Positions 56,475-64,000 of a stretch of 64,000 bases of DNA are shown here, piece by piece. Position 1 is the stretch's first letter. Each line of letters begins with the position of its first letter. A model generated the notes under the pieces. The model saw nothing but the letters and a program-made list of their open reading frames with translations, searched no databases and was not told the origin of the DNA. This stretch comes from Monocercomonoides exilis (taxonomy: Eukaryota; Preaxostyla; Oxymonadida; Polymastigidae), in the NCBI GenBank assembly GCA_001643675.2, contig LSRY02000027.1:1182501-1246500 (forward strand). The letters are read 5' to 3'. Made by a program: the position numbers and the translations under genes.

Positions 56475-57180
56475 GGAAATGAAGTGCTTTGAAAATTGTA
56501 ACTCAAAATTTTTATGATTTTCATCACTTTTAATTTTTTTTTTTTTTCATATCGCAATTTGATGAACATTTGAGGGTTTTTGAGCAATTTTTGCGAGGGC
56601 TATTTTTCATTTCTGGAATATTAAAAGATAACAAAATTGAAATATCAACAAATGTGTGTTATTCAGGAGTTTTCAATAATCACCAAATTTCATTTGTCAC
56701 TAACATTGTTGAGTAAAGTTTATGTTCATTTGTTTTTTAATCGAATAGATCGATCTTTTCACCTTTGGAACATCTTCTTTATTTAATAAAACATTAATGC
56801 TAAAAATACTTTCAGATGAAAGAAGTCGACAGAGGATGAGATCCAGACTCAAATTATTAACAGAAATGAGAAGAAGTGGAAATTTTCATTTTTCAAATAA
56901 CAGAAACAGAGAAAACTGAAAATTAATGACAACTTTGAAAAGGGTTCTATTTGAATGTTGTTGAAAGAATCATTTTTGGCAAAATGACTTGATTCGTTTT
57001 GTTGAACATTTTTGTAAACACTGTTATTTTTTTCATTCCTATCGAATCCTTTTTTAATCTCACGTTAAATTTGTATATTTTGAACTTTAATCATTTTTGA
57101 AGAAATATAAGCATTTATTAAATCATTATATAACATGTTAATATAATATTGTCCTTTTTTTATTTAAAGTTAGAAGAACC
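56475..57180. other. AT-rich spacer before the second DIRS-type element
   Basis: Holds the 3' flank of repeat-family copy 4 and no other recognisable feature. Confidence 0.45.
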
Positions 57181-57272
57181 CTCATTCTCAAAAACAATCT
57201 ATCAACGACACCTCTCTTTTATGGAAGTGAGAGCGGCTCATTAAGGGCTCTGCCGTTCACAAAATTTGAAAC

Positions 57273-58078
57273 ATGTCCACATTGTTGGAAGGACCTGTGT
57301 CGGGGCTGAGCAGGATATTCCCGCAAAGCGGACCAACAGGCAGTATGGGCATACCAATCCCCATCACTATTCCAACTTCCGCAGCTGCCAAATTAGCATT
57401 TCCTCCATCGTCTGCACCTCAACTTGCTGACTATGTTGCAATGACTCCAGACTCTGCTCCCAAGCGCCACTTGGATGAAGCCTGCAAGATACTGTTCGGA
57501 GATCAAATTTCAAATTCAGTTTTCAATTTTTCAATCAACTCCAGTGATCTTGATCAATCAACAGCAGAGTTCGAGTTTCTCGCTGCACCTCCTTTTATTC
57601 CATCCAGAGCCCACTCGCACTCCCGATCCAAAAGCTGGTTTTCCGACGCACTTGACGAGGGAGCCTGGAAAGTGGAGTACCATTTACTCCAAGTGCTAAA
57701 GGCAATTGTGTTGGTAACACAGAATGCGAACCGGAGGAAAATCCAAGCTTTAGCGACGGAATAATCTTCTTAATAACAGCGCTTCAAGATACAAGACATA
57801 TGAGGATAATTGCAAAATTTGGTTTTGCCGCAGCTAAGTTATTACTGAAAGAGAAAGAAGACCCATTACTCAGCAGGGAACAACTTGAGAGGATTGCACC
57901 ATTGATGCAAAAGAAACGAGAAGCAATAACACACTCTACGTATGCAGCTAGCAGGCAGAGCGCGCGTGCCTCGAGAGCTATTAACTCCAAAAGACCTTTC
58001 ATCCCTCCAAAGACCCGTTTTTTTCAGAGAAAGTTGGAGGCCGTACCCAGGTCTTCGCTCGAGAGTGGGAGAAGATTG
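57273..58078 (+). pseudogene. gag-like protein of the second DIRS element, one frameshift
   Basis: From the ATG at 57273 the frame MSTLLEGPVSGLSRIFPQSG ... SHSRSKSWFSDALDEGAWKV runs to about 57740 and then shifts to a second frame (NPSFSDGIIFLITALQDTRH, then AKFGFAAAKLLLKEKEDPLL) ending at 58078. Its position directly before the RT and its length of about 265 residues fit a DIRS gag. No zinc knuckle is visible. The RT frame opens before the gag frame ends, so expression by overlapping frames would be usual for these elements. Confidence 0.6.
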
Positions 58079-59960
58079 TAGTGGAAGAAGTGATTACGGA
58101 GCTCATTCGACCGATTTGGAAAGGAAAAAGCGTAAGGGAACTCATAAAGAAGGAGAATGGACGATACAGAAGGTTTATCGGAGGGAAGAAAGAAGAACAA
58201 GCGAGTGCGGAGTGGATCCAAGAGTGGTCGAGGATAGAAGTGCTGAACTTGCTGAACGCAGACCAGGTTTATTGCCTAAACAACATTTTCTTTATTCCGA
58301 AAAAGAACAGTAAATTCATTCAAATTCAAGACTGCAGACATTTGAACACTGATTTGAAGTACATGCACTTCAAGATGGACGATCATCGAACCGTGGAGAA
58401 ACTGCTGCATAAGAAAGACTGTGCGACTTCATTTGACCTTTCTCAGGAGTATTTCCTCATGCCAGTACACAGAGAGTTTTCACCTTTCTTGGCTTTCCAG
58501 TTCAAAGGAGATTTCTTCGGTTTCAGGTGAATGCCGTTTGGATACAAGGACGCACCCAGCGTCTTTATTAAAGTGATGCGCAAAGTAATGATGCAGGCTA
58601 GGAAACTGTGGAGTGTGAGATGTGTAACTTATTTTGACGATATTCTTCTTCTTCATCAGGACGGGAATTATCAAAGAGCAGCAACGAAGGAGATTGAAGA
58701 ATGGTTGGTGCAGCTAGGCTTGTTGGTAAATATGGAGAAAAGCGAACTTCAACCAAAAAGACACTTCGATTGCCTTGGATGGCGATGGGACAGCGAACAG
58801 ATGACAGTGAGACGAGAGGATCAACGACGCAGGGAGCTGAGGCAACAATGTGGGAAATGGATGAAGTGGGTGAAGCGCAACTGGACTGAAAAGGTGTGGG
58901 GTTTAGCATCCTTCATAGGGCCACGCGCTTCGTGTTCAGAGACGCAAGCTTGTTCATGAACCGATTTTATGCGGTTCTCAACAAAGGCGTGAGAAAATCG
59001 GGTTGGAATGTGGAGGTGCGCCTCAACAATGGATTGAAGAGGCAACTGGAGCTATGGTTACAGAGACTGAATACGAGTTTCAGCAGGAAGCTGGTGGACT
59101 TTGCCAGCCCGGAGGCTGTTCTTACAACGGACACATCTCCGTTTGCAGTGGGAGCAACCTTGAATATTGCGGGGAACGTCCAACATTTCCACAAACTTCT
59201 CAGCCCAACATTCAGGAACAAACATCTAATTCCAGAGAGCTTTTGGCTGTTCTCCTTGCACTCAACAATTTTTCTTCTAGCCTGGAGCGCAACAAAATCC
59301 ACAACCTGCTCCTCCGTTCGGACAATGCCTCAGTAGTTTTCAATATCAACAGGTGATGAACAGGACCGAACCTAATTTCTCTGCTGAGATTGATTCGATC
59401 GGTATGTCAATCGATGGCTCTGGCAGTGAAGGCAACTCACATTCTGGGAGAAAAGAACGCGATTGCAAACTCGCTGTCAAGACTCGCAATCACACAAGAC
59501 TTCGAGATTCGACATCAAAATCCTCGCGAAACAGAAGCAGCGCTGGAAGCCGTCCCATGTGAGATACTTTCGCAAACATAATAAACAAGAAAAGACAGAT
59601 ATGGGATTGGCCAGTAAGCCCTTGGTGCACGGACGGTCTGGCCGCAGACTGGAGAGAAGGAGTCATCTTTGCACATCCCCCTGTGCCTCTCATAATGCTT
59701 TGTCTGAGAAAAGCCCAGACGGAAAGAGCGAGAGTGGTTCTGTTTCTTCCAGCCTGGTGGTATCAAGTGTGAAGTCAATTGTTAAAAGAGATGGAGACTC
59801 ATCGAGTTGTGTGGAAGGACGCAAAGGAGGACCTGATTCCAGGAGAAGGGCTAAGAAGGACTGGAGCATCTCTGCCACCAGGAGGATACATGGCAGCGAG
59901 GCAAAACTGGTAGCAGACGAAAGCGAAATATGGTGGAAACAGAGCATGAGACAATGTTAA
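58014..59960 (+). pseudogene. Reverse transcriptase / RNase H of the second DIRS element
   Basis: RT motifs in order: FFIPKKNSKFIQIQDCRHLN, ATSFDLSQEYFLMPV (first Asp), a TGA at 58528-58530 inside the FGF-x-MPFGYKDAPSVF box, then CVTYFDDILLLHQD (YxDD-type active site, Phe before the Asp pair) and FDCLGWRWDSEQM. A frameshift near 58880 leads to RNase H: VLTTDTSPFAVGATL, SRELLAVLLALNNF, LLLRSDNASVVFNI and THILGEKNAIANSLSRL, in two frames. The last recognisable box is VVLFLPAWWYQV near 59740. The copy is broken by at least one stop and several shifts. Catalytic residues of both domains are otherwise retained, so decay is fairly recent. Confidence 0.8.
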
Positions 59961-60110
59961 GTACCAGTGAGGATCCAAGGTGCCGCAAGGAACAGTGTGG
60001 CGCAGACAACATGGAGATCGTATTGCTTCGGATTCAAACACTTCAGAAGAGCATGGAGGAGCGAATTGCATCATGTTTCCGCTAACAAATTCTGATTGGT
60101 CATTCTCAGA

Positions 60111-60700
60111 AAATATAGTGGAAAGTTGTTCAATAACAAATTGGTGTGTAACTGGTTAATATTTTGGCCTTATTAACTCGCCTAAGAATGTTCAAGAATA
60201 ATTTTTCAGATGCAAATAAAAAAATAAATTATAACTTTTTCTAAAAATACATTTTGTTATTTATTTATTTATTCGCTTTCTTTTTTAAGGCATATTTTAT
60301 TTTCAATCAGAAAGAGGGAAATATTTTCTTGAATGTTAAGAATCCAGAATTAAGAAGAAAAAACAAAAATATTAAAATTTCGAAAATATGGATCGAAATA
60401 AATGTTGAACGAGATGTTCAATTTGACGCGAAACAAGAGGTTTGAATTCTGAAATATTTTCTTTTATTTGAAATGAAATTATTGTTGATCAAGTTTTTCT
60501 TTTTGCAAAAAGCTTGAATTTAAGCATAAATATTGAAACGATTATTTAAAATTATAAAAAATAAAAAAATCAATAATATTTTTATATTTTGATTTCTTTA
60601 AAAAAATAAGAATTCCGACAATTTAAACTCAAAAGAGTTTTTTATGTATATTAGTTTTTATTGATCTATTGGTCTATTGTATTTAAATATGAAACCTGTT
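60111..60700. other. AT-rich spacer
   Basis: A short frame 60254-60445 is open without coding character. Nothing else recognised. Confidence 0.45.
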
Positions 60701-60707
60701 TCTTATA

Positions 60708-60790
60708 AGGGAAGGGGGGGGGATTGGGGGGGTTTCTCCTCCATTTAACTTCTATGGGAAACTGAAGGGTGACGTGGGGAGGAAATCTTT
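60708..60790 (+). other. G-run cluster left of a mariner relic
   Basis: Within AT-rich DNA there are G runs of 3, 9, 7, 3 and 4 (GGGAA then nine G, ATT, seven G; later TATGGGAAACTGAAGGGTGA and GTGGGG). A short inverted pair (TTTCTCCTCC ... GGAGGAAATC) flanks them. The cluster could fold into a G-quadruplex and may mark the left end of the Tc1/mariner element; the run lengths are prone to assembly error. Confidence 0.5.
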
Positions 60791-60826
60791 CAAAATCATA
60801 TTTGATTTTTAAGATAAATTAAAAAA

Positions 60827-62063
60827 ATGGGAAAAACATTAAGAACAAATGAATTTAGAATTTGCAAAAACGAAGAAAAGCGTTCAAAAATTTCAAGAAT
60901 TGGTCGAAGAATCTTCTTTTTCATCATTCATCCAACAAGATAAATTCAAAATTGATAAGGGCATTTGAAGAGTTGGAGAAAATCATTGAGGAAAAAACAA
61001 AAGAAATTCCTCCTGTTGACAAACATATTTTTGATGCCGAACAAGCTGAAGAGTTGCAGTTGCTGCAATGCGAGACTATTACACAAAAAAAAGAAGCGAG
61101 GAAGCCAGAAATAGAAGATCGTAATCAACAAAGAAAAGAAAAATAGAAATCAATATGAAAAACTTGTTGTTAACGTTAGAGAAGTGTTAAAGAAATACAA
61201 TAGAAATGGAAAAGCTCTGGAAGATATTTCAAAGAAATGCAATATAAGAATATTAACTGCTTGCGTGATCGATAAAGAAGAAAAACCGCCTTGGCCACGA
61301 GGAGGAAAAGTTTACGAAAAGATCATAAAAGAGGTGTCAAAAAAAATGGCTGAAATAATCCTGCGGAATCCTTCAGATATTTCCAAAAAAATTAGCAGAT
61401 TCAGTTGGTGGTTTGTGCAAATCAAAGCCTTCTGTTGCAACAATTTGTATGCATATAAAATCAGACAAAATAATGGAGCATGGATGCCCTGTTTTCTCTG
61501 TGAAAAGGTTGCGAACATATTAAAATGAGAGAACTGACGAAAAAACATCAAAATAAAGAAAAGAATATGTCAGAAAATACATGCATCATCAAATGGAAGG
61601 AAGAACGTTCGTTTTTATTGATGAGACTGGATTTAACACTTTGGAACTGAGAACAGAAGGTTTCTCTCCTGTTGGAAAACGATGTATTCAGTACAGAGAA
61701 AAAGCGAAAATAGAAACAGTCACAGCAATTACAGCTGTAAGTGAGCTATCTGGAATTGAGAATGTAACATTTGTGGAAGGAAGTGTTAATGATCAATGCA
61801 TTCGAGTGTTTTTATTGTCATAAATGAAGAAACTTCAATCACATGGAAAAGAATCATTCTTATTTGTAATGGATAACGTGGGGCTGCATAAGACAGAGGC
61901 AGTGATTAATTTGATCACTTCAAAGAACTACGGTGTCTTATATACTGCACCAAATAGTTGCGAATTAAATCCTATTGAAAATGTGTTTGGAATGAAAAAA
62001 GCTCGACTGAAGATCCCTTCTGCTCAAAAAAAAAAAACATCAAGAAGTAAATTGAACATCTGA
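60827..62063 (+). pseudogene. Tc1/mariner-type transposase, nearly full length but frameshifted
   Basis: From the ATG at 60827 the N-terminal part is split over frames (KVFEEL-like helices, then PPVDKHIFDAEQAEELQLLQ). At 61184-61528 a frame has the DNA-binding part: KALEDISKKCNIRILTACVI, PPWPRGGKVYEKIIKEVSKK, NPSDISKKISRFSWWF. The catalytic part follows at 61581: TFVFIDETGFNTLELR (first Asp), a TAA at 61821-61823, FLFVMDNVGLHKTEAV (second Asp) and YTAPNSCELNPIENVFGMKK (third acidic residue, Glu in PIE). The DNVGxH and SCELNPIEN wording is like IS630/Tc1 elements of protists. Several frameshifts and stops make it inactive, but all three catalytic acids are intact, unlike the 41.8-kb copy. Confidence 0.85.
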
Positions 62064-62960
62064 GTCAATCGTTGGAAGATATTACTCGAATGGACGTTTT
62101 TTGATGTCTTAACATGGCTCAATTCAATTCACTTCCTTTAGCACAGCAAGGGAAAGATCTCAGTTATTCTCACAAAATTTAACAAGCGAAGTGTAAAGAA
62201 TTGCTCATTGAAGAAATAGTTTCTGAAAGTGACGATGTGGGTGATTTTTTTTGACATCATAAAAAAAGATCAAAAATTTAAATAATTAAATTTATAGTGG
62301 TAGTTATTGATCAAAGAGTTTTTTTTTATTCTGATAACAAGAATTGATTTTTCATGAGTATTTAGCATGTATTGATAAAACATTTATTTGTTTAATTTTC
62401 TTAAACAAAAATCCACACTTTTTTTTTATTTTTGGTGAAAAAGGATTTATTGATCAAGTTTTATAAAAACAAACAAAAAACAAATAAATGAAACTTCAAA
62501 AAGGAAAATTGTCATATCATAATTGTAAAAACAAAACTTATAAAGAAAATCTATATTTGTAGAACAAAATGGATGTCTATATATTTGCATAATTTGATTT
62601 TTCGAAAATAAATTCAATGAATTTTTTATTTATTTTGCAGTAACTTTATCAAGTTACTGTCATAGCTGCGCCGTTCAACGACATTATAAAACTATGAACG
62701 AAATAGAAGCGAAACAACAATCGATAAACACAGCAGCTCTAACTTGACATTTCTTTCCTTATTCTTCTTATGAAATGATGCTCTAACTTTCTTCTCCATT
62801 CACCGTCCATCTTTCATCCGTTTCTGCTCTCCTTCATCTAAATCCACCATTTGAAAATGCAACTCATGTTGTCTTCTTTTATCTCCAATATTTTCCTCGT
62901 TAATCTTTCATCACACTTCTGTTCGCCTCTCACGCAAAAAAAGAACTTATTGAGCATTTC
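62064..62960. other. AT-rich spacer and pyrimidine-rich stretch
   Basis: The right end of the mariner element should fall here but no terminal inverted repeat was found. From 62750 the sequence becomes pyrimidine-rich, merging into the relic on the minus strand. Confidence 0.4.
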
Positions 62961-62972
62961 CTGCAAATTCGC

Positions 62973-63480
62973 TTATTTCATTTTCTTTGTTATCTTCTCC
63001 TTTCTACCAGCTCCTTCTTCCTCTACCACACCTTCGTTTCCAGTCTCATCTTTCACAACCTCTGTATATTCCACCTCACTTCTCTCATAAACCCCCTTTC
63101 CCTCGACTCCTTTAACAAGTCCAGCTGTTCCATGAGCAGCGCCATCTTGGAACACAGAAATCAGCAAACTTCCGCAGGCGAACGCTTTCCTTTCGTAAAT
63201 ATCAGCCAGTTCAGTATTATTGAAAAGGTGAATGAAGAACGAAGAAGAAGAAGAAGAGGAGGAAGAGGAAGAAAAAAATGAATTGGAAGGAGGAGAATGA
63301 GAAGAAGAAGAAGAGGAGGAGAGTGAGAAGGAGAAAGAGAAGGAGAAGGAAGAAAAAGCATATTTTGCAAATAAAAATGATAGAAATATTTTAAGCTATT
63401 CATTCTATTGCAAGTTACAAACAGATACGTCAATGGAAATGATGTGGAAGAATAAGAAACAGGAAGATCCTTCAATTTTT
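62973..63480 (-). pseudogene. Coding-like minus-strand piece after a Ser tract
   Basis: On the minus strand a Ser run is followed in the same frame by HLFNNTELADIYERKAFACG, SLLISVFQDGAAHGTAGLVK and VYERSEVEYTEVVKDETGNE, then an acidic/basic end and TAA. This has strong coding character. Upstream (63440-63560) a frame MFPKSDESEHFEIKLRKRML, a TAA, then DLPVSYSSTSFPLTY ends at a GTTTGT donor-like site. The two may be exons of one gene. I do not recognise the family, and the TAA argues that it is decayed. Confidence 0.4.
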
Positions 63481-63664
63481 GAGCTTACAGAAGCATCCTC
63501 TTTCTCAATTTTATCTCAAAATGTTCCGATTCATCAGATTTTGGGAACATTTTCACTTGTCTCCTTTAGAATCTTCGCTTTGAACAAAAAAATTCCAAGT
63601 TATCCTCGAACCTTGATAGACGTTCTTCTGCTTCTTCTATTCATTCATCTTCATTCTTCATTCT

Positions 63665-63961
63665 TTATCTTTCTTCAAGTGGATCAGCGTGGAGATCTGC
63701 TTCGCCATTCAGGAGGCGAAGAAGCGAAGAGAAAAAGGTGACAGGAGATGATAAGCCATCTTCATCTTCATCATTAGTGCGCGCGATTGACCCTTCGTGT
63801 GAGTCGGTCTTGTCAGCAACACATACGTTAGCAGCAGTAATTGACGATATCGAAAGGCGGCTGAGGTGAATTTTAGTCGCATGCCACTGTCCCTGCTGCT
63901 GCTGTCGCCACGGGTATATGATGTGGTAATTTACAATATGCTGAGAAGGGTTGTTGCGCAT
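63665..63961 (-). CDS. Open frame at the window edge, unknown
   Basis: Ninety-eight codons on the minus strand from an ATG at 63961, ending in TGA. The content (QQQQGQWHATKIHLSRLSIS, SITAANVCVADKTDSHEGSI) is compatible with coding but no domain is recognised. The region is richer in GC than the surroundings, and the gene might begin beyond the window or belong to the tract-rich relic next to it. Confidence 0.3.
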   Translation of the reverse strand: MRNNPSQHIVNYHIIYPWRQQQQGQWHATKIHLSRLSISSITAANVCVADKTDSHEGSIARTNDEDEDGLSSPVTFFSSLLRLLNGEADLHADPLEER

Positions 63962-64000
63962 CCCTGCGATGTGACGCTTTGGAAATGCTTTCTGTTTTGC

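Larger units (their letters stand above)
57180..60110 (+). mobile_element. Second DIRS-type retrotransposon: gag, RT, RNase H, no recombinase
   Basis: GC content rises sharply at about 57170 and falls again at about 60110. Within lie a gag-like frame, RT and RNase H of the same class as in the 1-4.6 kb element (GGRTQVFAREWEKI at the RT start; VVLFLPAWWYQV at the end). No tyrosine recombinase boxes follow; the last 150 bp before the AT-rich flank are non-coding. So the copy is 3'-truncated or lost its recombinase by deletion. I could not find terminal or internal complementary repeats, and the borders are set by composition only. Confidence 0.65.

Noticed and set aside
62640-62665. Small palindrome AGTAACTTTATCAAGTTACT as an operator or transposon end.
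   Set aside because: Short, single copy, and not related to the ends of nearby elements.

Overview
The window reads as nuclear DNA of an AT-rich, intron-bearing protist. A free-living or gut oxymonad (Preaxostyla, Monocercomonoides-like) fits best: giant right-handed beta-helix proteins with a degenerate kinase-like tail, very Ser-rich proteins, short spliceosomal introns and the standard genetic code. That placement is inference from gene style; no rRNA, tRNA or conserved housekeeping gene is present to prove it.

Only six host loci look like real genes: one 2,564-aa secreted/membrane beta-helix receptor-like protein with a C-terminal pseudokinase (23104-30850 +), one 1,504-aa low-complexity Ser/Glu/Lys-rich protein (45445-50336 +), and four members of an unnamed helical (armadillo-like) repeat family (4626-5822 + truncated; 36189-37616 +; 51151-52577 -; 55020-56474 +). 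The introns I could place are mostly 31-64 nt (one of 318 nt), open with GTTTG, GTTTT or GTATG and close with CAG, AAG, TAG or AG. All of these genes end in TGA.

The rest is a transposon graveyard. 1-4.6 kb: a decayed DIRS-type tyrosine-recombinase retrotransposon (RT, RNase H, recombinase, internal complementary region) whose right end has cut off the 5' part of repeat-family copy 1. 6.5-7.0 and 16.6-17.0 kb: two complementary halves of Merlin (IS1595-like) transposases. 17.95-18.85 kb: a foldback with two 311-bp arms that read as identical. 41.0-41.4 kb: a second long hairpin. 41.8-42.4 and 60.8-62.1 kb: Tc1/mariner relics. 43.5-44.9 kb: a pogo-type relic. 35.4-35.7 (-) and 53.1-53.7 kb (+): piggyBac-type relics. 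57.2-60.1 kb: a second DIRS-type element (gag, RT, RNase H) that lacks its recombinase. Between them lie decayed pieces of host gene families: a kinase-tail relic (15.5-16.0 kb -), a beta-helix relic (32.2-32.7 kb +) and several Ser/Glu tract-rich relics (8.9-11.4, 33.4-34.7, 38.9-39.8, 54.0-54.6, 63.0-63.5 kb).

The most interesting signal is in the repeat family. Copies 2 and 3 sit in an inverted duplication whose upstream non-coding DNA is about 95% identical while their coding exons have diverged to roughly half identity at protein level, with conserved islands at exon junctions and C-termini. This mosaic, together with a shared 3' box after the stop codon, suggests a fast-diversifying gene family maintained by conversion or selection.
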